Shown here in pieces: positions 18,880 to 27,614 of a stretch of DNA of 64,000 nucleotides. Made by a program: the position numbers and the translations under genes. The notes under the pieces were generated by a model. It saw only the letters and a program-made list of their open reading frames with translations, was not told the origin of the DNA and ran no database searches. The DNA comes from Pseudomonadota bacterium (GTDB lineage Bacteria > Desulfobacterota > Binatia > Binatales > Binataceae). Numbering within the stretch: position 1 is the first letter of the stretch; each line of letters opens with the position of its first letter. The stretch covers positions 219,990 to 283,989 of the forward strand of contig JAJPKA010000017.1 of assembly GCA_021323945.1 (NCBI GenBank), written 5' to 3'.

Positions 18880-19889
18880 TGGTCGCCCGCATTTCTCGTC
18901 AGGAGGATGGTTCCGTTCAAACCGACGGCAACACCCTGATTACCCGCAAACGCCATGTCGGTCAGGTCGTGGAATGTAGTGCGCGGTGCTTCCTGCCACT
19001 GATGGCCCGGACTGAGGACAAACATCCTGCCTCCGTTTCCACCCAGCCAAAGCCGCTTGCTCTCAGGATCTGTAGCAACAACGTAGGTGCCGACCTGATC
19101 AGGCAGCTTGGCCGGCTTCCACGTCTTTCCGCCATCTTCAGTAACCGCCAGTTCCCCGGCAAGTCCCGCCGCCACGGCGTGTAGAGGATCGGTGAAAGTG
19201 AGGGTGAAGTAGGGCCCAATTGTGAAGTCGCCCGTATTGCCACCGCTCGCTACAGTCCAGGTCTGGCCGCCATCTTTGGTGGTTAGAATCGTCGAAAACT
19301 CACCTGCTGCCCAACCTGTTTTCTTGTCCGTAAAAGTGACGTCAAAGAGGGTAATCAACTTGGGGGATTTCGCGCTTTGCCAATGAGCACCCCCATCATT
19401 GGTATGTAAGATGGTACCGTCAGCTCCCACCGCAACCGCCGTCTGGGGGTCGATTACCGCCACTTTAAACAGATTCTTCGTGGTTCCGGAATGTTGTACT
19501 GTCCAGGTCTTTCCGCCGTCGTTGCTGAAGAGAATGGTCCCTTCCTCGCCGACAATCCACGCCGCGCTGCCGTCCTCTGAAAATCGAATCGAATACAGAT
19601 CCCGATCCTGAAACAGCGCCGACCCGGGTCGCTCTTTAAGCGTCTGTTGAATCCAGGTCTTGCCATGATCGGTCGACGTCAGCAAGAGCGCCTTGGAGCC
19701 GACGATGTAAATGGTGCCGTCAGGTTTGACGGCAGTACCAAACAACGATAGCCACGGAGGTGCCGCGTGTCGTACCTGCGCCTCCATCGCACTGTGCCCG
19801 CACGGTGCGTACACCATCAATAACAGCGCACACGTGCTTAAAACAAAGGTTATCTGTCTTGTGGCCCTTTTCTTGTTCAAATTGGTCAT
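18861..19889 (-). CDS. YCF48-like beta-propeller protein
   Basis: 342 residues: a signal peptide (about 1-33) followed by a seven-bladed propeller of the YCF48/BNR type. Repeats such as STDHGKTW, SNDGGKTWT, TNDGGAHW, TKDGGQTWT and TEDGGKTW recur every 40-45 residues, and blades end GxxGTIL. It should be periplasmic. YCF48-like genes are commonly found next to this type of RND exporter, and the 19-base overlap here confirms the pairing. A role as periplasmic partner or assembly factor of the exporter is inferred. Confidence 0.85.
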   Translation of the reverse strand: MTNLNKKRATRQITFVLSTCALLLMVYAPCGHSAMEAQVRHAAPPWLSLFGTAVKPDGTIYIVGSKALLLTSTDHGKTWIQQTLKERPGSALFQDRDLYSIRFSEDGSAAWIVGEEGTILFSNDGGKTWTVQHSGTTKNLFKVAVIDPQTAVAVGADGTILHTNDGGAHWQSAKSPKLITLFDVTFTDKKTGWAAGEFSTILTTKDGGQTWTVASGGNTGDFTIGPYFTLTFTDPLHAVAAGLAGELAVTEDGGKTWKPAKLPDQVGTYVVATDPESKRLWLGGNGGRMFVLSPGHQWQEAPRTTFHDLTDMAFAGNQGVAVGLNGTILLTRNAGDQWQAVQ

Positions 19890-20215
19890 GCTTGGCAGTG
19901 GTCGCTGGCTAGCCTACCCGGCAACCATACTAATTGGCGTTCAGTCACGAATAGGCATCCGTAGCCTTTATGTGATAACTACCCTTTTCAAGTAGGACAC
20001 CTTCTCACCAAAGTCAAATTCTCGAACCGCTTACAATATGGCCCGAGCTGCTGTCAAGGGAACGGTGGTAGTAGTCGAGCCGATCATGCTGGCAACTTGG
20101 GCTGATATATGACTCCTGACGAAAGTAGTGTTGATGATACTTGCAGGTGGAACTCGGTAGCCAATGACCAAGCGTATCGCGTTCGAGGACCCGCATCTCC
20201 GCATCGAGGTGGGTG
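19890..20215. other. divergent intergenic region
   Basis: 326 bp between the YCF48-like gene (minus) and the polysaccharide deacetylase (plus). It should contain both promoters. I see no gene and no strong sigma-70-type match; the 19975-20040 part is A/T-rich relative to its neighbours. Confidence 0.35.
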
Positions 20216-21052
20216 ATGAAACAGATTGACGTCTGCCTCACTTTCGACTTTGACGCGTTTTCAGTGTGGATCGGCACTTTCCACGCCCGTTCACTCAGCG
20301 CGCTATCGCGCGGTGAATTTGGTAATGTCGGCGCGAATCGGCTGTTGGCCTTACTCGCTGATTGGGGCGTGCGATCGACCTGGTTCATTCCCGGGCATAC
20401 CGCTGACGCATTTCCGGGAACTGTGCAGAAGATTGCGCAGGCTGGCCACGAAATCGCTCATCACGGCTATTTTCACGAGCGGGCGAAAGGTGCCGAAGAT
20501 GAACGCCGCGACTTCGACCGTGCGTCGGCAGTTCTTGAACGAATTACAGGCCGGCGCCCGGTAGGCTATCGGTCGCCTGCGGCAGGACTTAGCGCGAATA
20601 TTCTGAACTGCCTGCTTGAGCGGAATTTTCTTTATGACAGCAGCTTGATGGGACATGATTTCTCGCCGTATTACTGCCGCGTCGGCGATCAAGCCCCGAG
20701 CGATGGGCCATTTCAATGGGGCCGTCCCACTTCGCTGGTTGAACTGCCGTTTACCTGGGGTCTCGATGATTTCCCAGTCTTTGAACACGTGTGGACCCGT
20801 AACGGAGTTAATCCCGGACTTGCTGCTCCTTCCCAGGTCTATGAAATCTGGGTGGGGGACTTTGACTATCTGTACAATCGACTCGGCCAGGGCACCTTCA
20901 TCCTCACCATGCATCCCCAGGTCATCGGTCGAGGCCATCGGCTATTAATGCTCGAGCGACTCGTGCAACACATGCGCGAACACGAAGGCGTAACCTTCAA
21001 AACCATGGCGGAAGTTGCCGAGGAATTTCGCCGGATGCATCCGATTCCATGA
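20216..21052 (+). CDS. polysaccharide deacetylase (NodB-fold) family protein
   Basis: Carbohydrate-esterase-4 type protein, 278 residues. Motif 1 is TFDFDA, with the two aspartates. Motif 2 is HEIAHHGYFH, supplying the metal-binding histidines. Motif 3 is GYRSPAAGLS. No signal peptide is seen, so it is cytoplasmic, like the PuuE/allantoinase-like or sugar-intermediate deacetylases rather than a peptidoglycan enzyme. GAGG at 20206-20209 lies 6 bases before the ATG at 20216; a GTG 3 bases upstream is less well placed. Substrate unknown. Confidence 0.88.
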   Translation: MKQIDVCLTFDFDAFSVWIGTFHARSLSALSRGEFGNVGANRLLALLADWGVRSTWFIPGHTADAFPGTVQKIAQAGHEIAHHGYFHERAKGAEDERRDFDRASAVLERITGRRPVGYRSPAAGLSANILNCLLERNFLYDSSLMGHDFSPYYCRVGDQAPSDGPFQWGRPTSLVELPFTWGLDDFPVFEHVWTRNGVNPGLAAPSQVYEIWVGDFDYLYNRLGQGTFILTMHPQVIGRGHRLLMLERLVQHMREHEGVTFKTMAEVAEEFRRMHPIP

Positions 21053-21116
21053 GCCCGCGGGCGGCCTTTCGTATCTGGATGAAAAGTGCAGTTGCGCAAC
21101 TGTCGGGGCCAGGCGC

Positions 21117-21470
21117 CTATCGCAGTGTATCGAGACGCAGGCTGAGCTTCTGCCCGAGCCAGAGAGCGTTTTCGGCGTGATCCTGGTAGGCATTACCAGT
21201 CTCCGGATGCACCAGGATATTGAGCCCGCGCCGATTGAGCATCAGCCACGGGACGACGCGGGCGAATTCATCGGGCCCGAATTTAACCTGATACATGGAC
21301 TGGGGATGGGGACCGACCGGTTCGTCGCGCCATCTTCCCATAATTACATGGAAGCCGCGCTCGAGCGCCTCGCGCAAGCGCGCGGCGATTTCTCGTGTCT
21401 CCGGGTCGTAATAGACGTGCGCGTGGTAACCCTGAATCGTCGCGGCATCGACAAATTCGCTGGCGGCCAT
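21117..21470 (-). CDS. DOPA 4,5-dioxygenase family protein
   Basis: 117 residues, the size of this family. Hallmarks are GYHAHVYYD near the start (metal-binding histidines), GPHPQSMYQVKF in the middle, and VPWLMLNRRGLNILVHPETG. The family includes fungal DOPA extradiol dioxygenases, and bacterial members are mostly untested. GAGGAG sits 9 bases before the ATG at 21470; a longer open frame upstream is unlikely to be coding. It follows the amidohydrolase gene on the same strand and may belong to the same catabolic unit. Confidence 0.85.
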   Translation of the reverse strand: MAASEFVDAATIQGYHAHVYYDPETREIAARLREALERGFHVIMGRWRDEPVGPHPQSMYQVKFGPDEFARVVPWLMLNRRGLNILVHPETGNAYQDHAENALWLGQKLSLRLDTLR

Positions 21471-21539
21471 AACCAGAGTCTCCTCGTGTAGCAGGCGTTT
21501 GATGCTGGTTGACTCCCATAACACGACACTAAACAAGGC

Positions 21540-21574
21540 GAGAGCACAGGGAGTCATCTGACCCCTGTGCTCTC
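21540..21574. repeat. perfect 12-bp inverted repeat
   Basis: GAGAGCACAGGG at 21540-21551 and its exact reverse complement at 21563-21574 with an 11-base loop. It lies just downstream of the amidohydrolase stop, between it and the DOPA-dioxygenase-like gene. There is no T-run, so it may be an mRNA-stabilising hairpin, an attenuating hairpin, or a weak terminator. Confidence 0.7.
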
Positions 21575-21597
21575 CCAAACCCTCGCCCCGCTTTCGC

Positions 21598-22707
21598 CTA
21601 CATCAGTCCGTAGAGCCTGGCGGCAGTATCATGGACGATTTTGCGCCGTTCGATTTCGGGCAGGTGGCCAAACCGTTTGGCTACTATCTCCTGCGAGCGC
21701 GGGAAGGTTGCCGCGGTGTGGGGATAGTCAGACGACCACATGATGTTGTCCGGACCGTAGCGATGGAGTGAGTCGACGAACACCGGATCCGAAATGAACG
21801 TCGCATAAACCTGGCGCTTGATGTATTCACTGGCGCGAATCGGGAGCTTCATACCTCCGACCGCTCCGAGTCGATTCTGGACGGTATCGAGGCGATACAT
21901 GAAATACGGCATCCAGCCAACGTCATTCTCGGCGGAGACTATTTTCAGGCGCGGAAATTTCTCCAGTACACCACCATAGACCAGCACTGAAATGGAACGT
22001 TCTATCTGATGGTGCAAGTTGGCCAACGACAGGAGGAAATTGCTTTGGCGTTGGTCTGCGCCAGTCCCGCCTCGGGCGGTGAGGATATGGAGGGAAAGCG
22101 GCATGTTCAGGTCCTGAGCTGCCGCCCAGAACGGCTCGTAATCGGGATGGCTGTAAGGGCGCTCATTGGGCGGCTCGGCCCAAATCATGGCCCCACGCAT
22201 CCCTTTTTTCGCGATTCTTTCCAGCTCTTCAACTGCCGCAGGTATATCCTCGAGCGTAATGAGGCCCAAGGGGATGAGCCGATTGAAATCATAGCTGCAG
22301 TATTCGCACGCCCAGTCGTTAAAAGCTCGAAAGAGTGCAGCGCGAAGTTCCGCGTCATCCAGACCAAAGAGTGGCATCCCCATCGAGGTGTAGATCACCT
22401 CGGCTTGCACCCCGTCCCGGTCTTGATCAGCGATTCGATAAGCCGCATCCCAGACGCTCTTGGGTGCCTGGTCGAATCCCTTTTTGTTGTGTTCCGGCAA
22501 TTCGTTCGAAGGCACCCCTGCACCAAAGAACCCCGCAACGGCCATCGGGGTGATATTCTCGCAGACAAAAAATTCGCCCTCACGCCCGCCGAGGCCCTTT
22601 ACCGTGCGTGGAGCACGGTCGCGGAATTTTCGATCTACTCGTTCAGCCCACATGGTGGGCGGTTCGACGAAATGAGAATCCGCCGAGATGAGCCGAAACT
22701 CTGCCAT
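21598..22707 (-). CDS. amidohydrolase 2 family (ACMSD-like) protein
   Basis: TIM-barrel metal-dependent hydrolase or decarboxylase, 369 residues. SADSHFVEPP near residue 9 has the first His (the Asp-x-His here replaces the more common His-x-His). PLSLHILT gives a later His and SSDYPH the terminal Asp. Family members decarboxylate or hydrolyse aromatic acids. The gene is followed on the same strand by the DOPA-dioxygenase-like gene, so aromatic catabolism is likely. Substrate not determinable. Confidence 0.88.
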   Translation of the reverse strand: MAEFRLISADSHFVEPPTMWAERVDRKFRDRAPRTVKGLGGREGEFFVCENITPMAVAGFFGAGVPSNELPEHNKKGFDQAPKSVWDAAYRIADQDRDGVQAEVIYTSMGMPLFGLDDAELRAALFRAFNDWACEYCSYDFNRLIPLGLITLEDIPAAVEELERIAKKGMRGAMIWAEPPNERPYSHPDYEPFWAAAQDLNMPLSLHILTARGGTGADQRQSNFLLSLANLHHQIERSISVLVYGGVLEKFPRLKIVSAENDVGWMPYFMYRLDTVQNRLGAVGGMKLPIRASEYIKRQVYATFISDPVFVDSLHRYGPDNIMWSSDYPHTAATFPRSQEIVAKRFGHLPEIERRKIVHDTAARLYGLM

Positions 22708-23191
22708 AGAAAGCCTCCTTGGAGGTTCACGCCAGGCCTGGCGGCCTCAGTCGTGACAGTTAAATTGCGCAGTTGACCTCATTAATTAGCGCCTAATCGT
22801 TGGGGCTGCAAACCAAAATCCTTCACGATCGCGCTGAAAAGCAAAATGGACCGCTGACCCTCAATCCAGCAGTCGCTCCACAGCCGCGCCAATCACAACC
22901 GGCAATCTGCAGTCCCGCTTGACCATGATTCCTCTGCTGAGATTCCAGGCACAGCACCCGGATTATTCCGACCGAAGACATGCAATCTCTAAACGGTGCT
23001 GATTCAGAAATTCCGAGTCGGGCTTTGCGGATCCTCCGTGGCGACAAAAGCGGTCGGGCGATGATGTAAAGATGCCTTCTTGGGCAGACCAAAGAACTTT
23101 ACTTACCTGCAACAAGCATTTGGGCCATCAACCGCGCGTGCGCAATGGCGAAACTTGTTCGTCTCGCCCAACTCCCCGATATTATGTAGGA
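22708..23191. other. intergenic region
   Basis: 484 bp between the amidohydrolase start (minus) and a small membrane-protein gene (plus). Open frames here lack family features or good ribosome sites. No structured element was recognised. Confidence 0.35.
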
Positions 23192-23641
23192 ATGAGCCGA
23201 AGCTCCGATACCAGTGCCTTTCCGTGGCGCCCGCTGGTGCTGGGGCCGCTGACGCTTACCCTATTCGGCCTCGCCATGTACTTTTACGACAGGCTGCAGC
23301 CGGAACTCGCACTGACACTCCTCGGATGCGCGTTTGCCGTACCGATGGTGTGGATCGTGTTAGCCGCACGCGACGCCGAAAATACCGAATCGCCTGTACG
23401 TCAGTTGGTTCCGAGGCTAACTATCGTGTTGGTTTTGGGCTCGGCTTTTCTGGCCTTCACGATGAAGGACAAGTATCCGCGCATACCGCTCATCGAAGGC
23501 GCGTTTATCATTTTTTATCTAGCCGCGGGCATACTAACCTTGAAGATTTTCAGCTCTAAACCGCGCGGCCCGAACTTACGGGCTGTGGGCGGCCGCAATC
23601 AGGGGCGCCATCCAGCGCGGCGAACACCGCGAGCAAGGTAA
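23192..23641 (+). CDS. small membrane protein
   Basis: 149 residues with about four hydrophobic helices (roughly 12-30, 36-58, 70-88, 93-113) and a basic C-terminal tail. Not recognised. The ATG at 23192 gives a short polar N-terminus before the first helix; the frame is open for a further 40 codons upstream but that part is not membrane-like. TAGGA just precedes the ATG. Confidence 0.6.
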   Translation: MSRSSDTSAFPWRPLVLGPLTLTLFGLAMYFYDRLQPELALTLLGCAFAVPMVWIVLAARDAENTESPVRQLVPRLTIVLVLGSAFLAFTMKDKYPRIPLIEGAFIIFYLAAGILTLKIFSSKPRGPNLRAVGGRNQGRHPARRTPRAR

Positions 23642-24773
23642 AAGGTGAAAACAATCAAAATTCAAGGAAACCGTGCATTGCTTGAGTAGCGAGCACGCTA
23701 TTTGACCCGACCCGATACTGATAACAACTCGTGCTGTGAAAGTGCAGCTGTCAGGCGCCGGCAATTGACTGCAGTAGTCACAAAAGGGCGACAGAAGATC
23801 GATCGAGCTTCGCCACTGCGTCGCAATCTGTCGCCGGGGCCCTGTCGAAAAGGGAAGTTCATTGCCGCAGGCCCGGCCCTTGGCTACATCACCGAACCAT
23901 TTCTTTGGCGGGCGATAGACGCGTCTTTAGGATCAATTAAGTGGCTTAGGGAACCACTGGTCATCTATCTGGGTCTCGGCCTTGCGCATCAATCCTCGAA
24001 GGCTGACACCTTGGCAGCAAAAGGGTCGTTACCCATAACGATGCCATCGCCAGGCGTGTCGCTCCGGTCATTGTTGATTGCCCGGGGGCTGACCCAATGC
24101 CCTGATGCGCCAGAGCTTTTTTCAGAGTGAATTTGCTGGGGCTGTGATTCCTGGGCGCGCTCCGAGCTCATGTGTGACATTGAAAGGCTTAAATGGTAAG
24201 CACAAGCCTGCCTAAAGTGTTCTCGTTTCGTCCTTTTGCTGTTGATCTGTCCGAATGCCGCCACGAGCCGTTTCAGAATTCGTCGACCGAGAGGTTTTTT
24301 CGCGCCCCCCGTCTAGCAGTGGCGAGAATTCAAGATCTCTCTTTCGAATAATTCGGTCGACTGAATCGTCACTACAAGTGAGAGCAACGGTTCTCAAGCC
24401 CACAATCCAAGTCCGGCTGTAAGCTCCTCCCTGCGGCCGGATGGCTGTCCGATGCCAGACGGACGGCACCACGGGCGGGTGTGTGTGGGAGCCTCCCCCC
24501 TTCCAGCACACCCGCCTTTCCTTCCATTCGGGATTGGAATATTGGTCATTGCGCCCAAAGTTCGTCAAGCCGACGGCAGGGATTCGAAGAGGGCATTTTC
24601 CCTAGGTTGTCTTAATTCAGAATCTTGATCTTCTCTTCTTTTTGGCAAATTTAGCTAGTTGACGCGGCGATTCGCGCAATTACGATAGCTGGCGCCAGCT
24701 TTTGCTACGTCAGTTCCGGCCGAGAGACCCATCATGGCGATCGGCGGTTCCACGCACGTTGGGAGGAAAACAG
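23642..24773. other. 1.1-kb region without a convincing gene
   Basis: The longest frames (23702-24130 plus, 24212-24568 minus) have no recognisable domain and no good ribosome sites. The one structured element is a hairpin at 24474-24516. The beta-helix gene that follows must have its promoter at the right-hand end. Confidence 0.35.
24474..24516. other. GC-rich hairpin with 10-bp perfect stem
   Basis: GGCGGGTGTG at 24474-24483 pairs exactly with 24507-24516. The 23-base interior can fold further through GGGAG/CTCCC. On the plus strand it is followed by TTTCCTTCC, on the minus by no T-run. It could be a terminator remnant, a small structured RNA or chance in GC-rich DNA. Confidence 0.5.
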
Positions 24774-25862
24774 ATGAGAACTGGAAGGGTCCTTTCGATC
24801 ATCGCTACAACCGCGGCAATGCTGTTCTACATCGCTACTGCTCAGGCGCAGGCGTGTACTCCGACCGGCTTTTACCGCGATGGGGTTAACATGACCGCGG
24901 CGGTAATCGCGAGCGGAGACATATCCGGTGGAATTATCGATGCGACTGGCTGCAACATCGGCATCTACTATGGGCCGGGGACCAGCGGCACTGTTGACGG
25001 CGTCACAGTAAGGAACGCGAACTACTTCGGCATTCTCGTCGCCGGTGACATCGAGAACGCCGGCGGCAGCTTCAGCAATCCCGGCGCGACCTCGGTTGAT
25101 ATCACCAACAGTACCATCTCGAAGATCGGCGAGAATCCGTTCAACGGCGATCAGCACGGAGTATCAATCTACTACCATGCGTTTGCTCCAGGCTCGAGCG
25201 CGACAGGTGCGGTATCGGGCAATATGATTTCCGCTTATCAGAAAGGCGGAATTGTCGTGAACGGCCCCGGATCAGCCGTCTCGGTCAGCGGCAACACCGT
25301 GAGAGGAAACGGTCCGGTGGATTACATTGCACAGAATGGGATCCAGATAGGTTATGGTGCGACCGGTCAAGTGATGCGCAACGAGGTTACGGGCAACTCC
25401 TATACCGGCCCCGGACTCGCGTCATCTGCCGGCATTCTGATCTTCGGAGGTTGCCAAGAGTATTTCGGCAATTTCCCACTTACCACCGGTGTGCAGGTTG
25501 TGAAGAATATCGTGGGCAGCTCCACACCTGACGACGGCAATGATATGGGCGTCGCGTTGGCCAACTATGACCCGACGTGCTCTACCAAGCCGATGACACC
25601 GACTAATAACAAGGTGATCAACAACACCATCACCAACGACGAAGTGACTAATACTAGCGGCAACGGCGCTCCGAACGAAGGCTACCAAGCCGGAGTTTAC
25701 GACAGCGGCGTGAACGACAAGATCATCAACAACGACATCTCAGGGGTCGGCTACAGCACGCCTCCGGGCTCGTGCGCTGTCGTGACCAACGGAACGGAGA
25801 CCTGTTCGATCGATACCAATTCCAGCACTGCCGCCAAGGTGCACGCTAATTCAGTTCCTTAA
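24774..25862 (+). CDS. secreted right-handed parallel beta-helix protein
   Basis: 362 residues from the ATG at 24774, which is preceded by GGGAGG; an upstream in-frame start lacks this. A signal peptide ends near ATAQAQA (about residue 26). The rest is built of short repeats rich in Asn, Gly, Ser and Thr (such as VSGNTVRGN, NNKVINNTITND, NDKIINNDISG) typical of pectate-lyase-like beta-helices (right-handed parallel, PbH1 repeats). Six or so Cys residues may form disulphides. A polysaccharide-binding or lyase role is possible, but no catalytic set is identifiable. A hairpin follows the stop. Confidence 0.82.
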   Translation: MRTGRVLSIIATTAAMLFYIATAQAQACTPTGFYRDGVNMTAAVIASGDISGGIIDATGCNIGIYYGPGTSGTVDGVTVRNANYFGILVAGDIENAGGSFSNPGATSVDITNSTISKIGENPFNGDQHGVSIYYHAFAPGSSATGAVSGNMISAYQKGGIVVNGPGSAVSVSGNTVRGNGPVDYIAQNGIQIGYGATGQVMRNEVTGNSYTGPGLASSAGILIFGGCQEYFGNFPLTTGVQVVKNIVGSSTPDDGNDMGVALANYDPTCSTKPMTPTNNKVINNTITNDEVTNTSGNGAPNEGYQAGVYDSGVNDKIINNDISGVGYSTPPGSCAVVTNGTETCSIDTNSSTAAKVHANSVP

Positions 25863-25890
25863 ACCGGTTCGGGTTGACCAATACGGTCTC

Positions 25891-25914
25891 GGGCCGCGCC
25901 CTTCGGCGTGGCCC
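25891..25914 (+). terminator. candidate terminator hairpin after the beta-helix gene
   Basis: A 10-bp stem (25891-25900 with 25905-25914, one G-U pair) closes a CTTC tetraloop 28 bases after the stop codon. There is no run of T after it, so it may act with Rho or only stabilise the message. Confidence 0.45.
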
Positions 25915-26093
25915 GCACCCTTGACGATCTAAACTCGCAAAACGTAGTTCCGGTTCCAGCTAGGTTCATCAGCCAGCGCAGCGCCTGCTAGATCGCCATC
26001 ACTTACAACACCGAACGAGGTGATCCGTGCGTGGAGACCAAGGGGCCAGCCGATTGGGCTGTTGACAATCGGTTCAATAGCCAGGCTCATTGT

Positions 26094-26121
26094 TTGACAG
26101 TGACGAACTGGCCTTTATAGT
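26094..26121 (+). promoter_or_regulatory. sigma-70-type promoter for the TetR/lipid operon
   Basis: TTGACA at 26094-26099 and TATAGT at 26116-26121 are 16 bases apart and lie 17 bases before the TetR start codon, leaving a very short leader. A second TTGACA at 26062-26067 and flanking ACAAT/ATTGT arms may be part of an autoregulatory operator. Confidence 0.65.
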
Positions 26122-26138
26122 GTTCGGCGAGAGTTGAT

Positions 26139-26777
26139 ATGGAACGGCAAGCGCGGCGTCAGCAGGTCCTGCAACACGCCAAACGGATTTTCGCCAGAAA
26201 AGGTTACCATCGTACCAATATCTCCGACATTGTTGCACGGGCCCGCATAGCCCGTGGCACGTTTTATCTTTACTTCGAAAACAAGAAAGAGCTGTTCGAG
26301 GAATTACTGGAGCAGGTACTGGGTGAACTGAGACTGCGAATTCGACGCTTGCGAATTGGACCTGAAGAGCCTGAGCCGGTGGAGCAACTGCGTGACAATC
26401 TCAGGCGTGTGCTCAGCTTTCTCATTACGGAATGGGAGCTAACGGACATTTTGCTCAACCATTCCACCGGATTCGACCCAGAGCTTGATAGCAGGATTCG
26501 GGAATTCTACGAACGGGTCGCTGACCAAATCCAGCGTTCCTTGGACCTCGGGATTCAGATGGGGCTGGTTCGTGAGTGCGATACCAGGGCGGTCGCTTAT
26601 TGTATCCTCGGCGGTATCAAGGAGGTCGTGGGACAAGCGTCGCGTCATCGGCGTCGAGAGATCGGCCGGCTAGCGGAGGAAATCCTTGATTTCGGTCTGC
26701 GCGGCGTCGCTCGTCCTGACTTGCTCGCCGGTCTCCATCGTACTGAGGCCGTCGCGGCCGGGGCTTCCGCAAAGTAG
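26139..26777 (+). CDS. TetR/AcrR-family transcriptional regulator
   Basis: 212 residues. The N-terminal helix-turn-helix is clear: QHAKRIFARKGYHRTNIS and ARIARGTFYLYFENKKELFE. The C-terminal ligand domain is of the FadR/AcrR type and its ligand is unknown. It is the first gene of a tight plus-strand run (HAD phosphatase, LarA-like, ElbD-like) and probably controls it, including itself, through the promoter just upstream. A lipid or acyl-CoA ligand would fit the context. Confidence 0.92.
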   Translation: MERQARRQQVLQHAKRIFARKGYHRTNISDIVARARIARGTFYLYFENKKELFEELLEQVLGELRLRIRRLRIGPEEPEPVEQLRDNLRRVLSFLITEWELTDILLNHSTGFDPELDSRIREFYERVADQIQRSLDLGIQMGLVRECDTRAVAYCILGGIKEVVGQASRHRRREIGRLAEEILDFGLRGVARPDLLAGLHRTEAVAAGASAK

Positions 26778-26783
26778 ACTGAC

Positions 26784-27614
26784 ATGTCAGTATCGCGAGT
26801 GCCAAAGGGGCGTGGCGCGTCAGCCCGGCGGCTTTCCGGCCGATCGAAACCGCAGCGGGCGGGTGCCACGCTACAGCAGGTCAAGGGCTTCGCCTTTTAC
26901 GACGTTGATGGCACATTGGTCGATTTGAACCTACTGCATGCGACGATGTTTGTGCTGGCAAACTTGAGCGAATGGAGCGGGCGGCTCCGATATGCACTAA
27001 GCTTTGCCGCGCGCTTACCCCGGCTTTACTTGGCTGAACGAAATGATCGGCGCGTGCTCAACGAGGCGCTCTTCGAGTGTTTCAAGGGTATCTCGCGCGA
27101 TCGTCTGCGAGCTCTCGGGGAAGAATTTTGCGACCGAATTTTGCTGTCGCATCTCTATCCGCACGCTAGAGACCTGATTGAAGCCAATCGCGCGGCTGGT
27201 TTCGAACCGGTGCTGGTGACCGGCTCGCCCGATTTCATTATTGAGCCGCTGGCCCAACGGCTCAAGATTGAGGACTTTGCAGCCAATCGTCTCGTGTTCA
27301 GCGGAGGTTTGGCGACGGGTCGTCTGCATCCACCAGTTATGGCCGGCGAAGACAAAGCTCAGTGGTGTGAAACTTATGCGAGCTCTCGCGGCTTTTCTCT
27401 CGATTCGTGCTGGGGCTACGCCGACTCCTATTACGATCTGCCCTTTTTAGCAGCGATGGGGCATGCGGTCGCGGTTAATCCGGACCGGCGACTCGCAGCC
27501 GCAGCGCGCGCTCGGCACTGGCCCGTTATGTGGTTTGCGAAGACGCTGGCCGCTGCTAATCGCCCGGCAACGTTCCAGCTGGGGGATGGGAGGAGACTGA
27601 ATGGCGCGTCCTGA
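26784..27614 (+). CDS. HAD-IB family hydrolase (phosphatase)
   Basis: 276 residues with about 35 basic N-terminal residues before the HAD core. Motif I is AFYDVDGTL (nucleophile Asp and acid Asp), motif II is VTGSPDF, and motif III/IV is GYADSYYDLPF, near residue 210, matching HAD-IB phosphatases of the SerB/PlsC-linked type. It would dephosphorylate a small molecule or lipid intermediate. The stop overlaps the next gene's ATG by 14 bases, so the proteins are co-made. A perfect 12-bp palindrome (26779-26790) covers the start codon. Confidence 0.88.
   Translation: MSVSRVPKGRGASARRLSGRSKPQRAGATLQQVKGFAFYDVDGTLVDLNLLHATMFVLANLSEWSGRLRYALSFAARLPRLYLAERNDRRVLNEALFECFKGISRDRLRALGEEFCDRILLSHLYPHARDLIEANRAAGFEPVLVTGSPDFIIEPLAQRLKIEDFAANRLVFSGGLATGRLHPPVMAGEDKAQWCETYASSRGFSLDSCWGYADSYYDLPFLAAMGHAVAVNPDRRLAAAARARHWPVMWFAKTLAAANRPATFQLGDGRRLNGAS

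Noticed and set aside
21540-21574. Rho-independent terminator
   Set aside because: The stem is strong, but no T-run follows it on either strand.
23702-24130. A 142-codon plus-strand frame
   Set aside because: No family match, no ribosome site, composition not distinct from the surrounding DNA.
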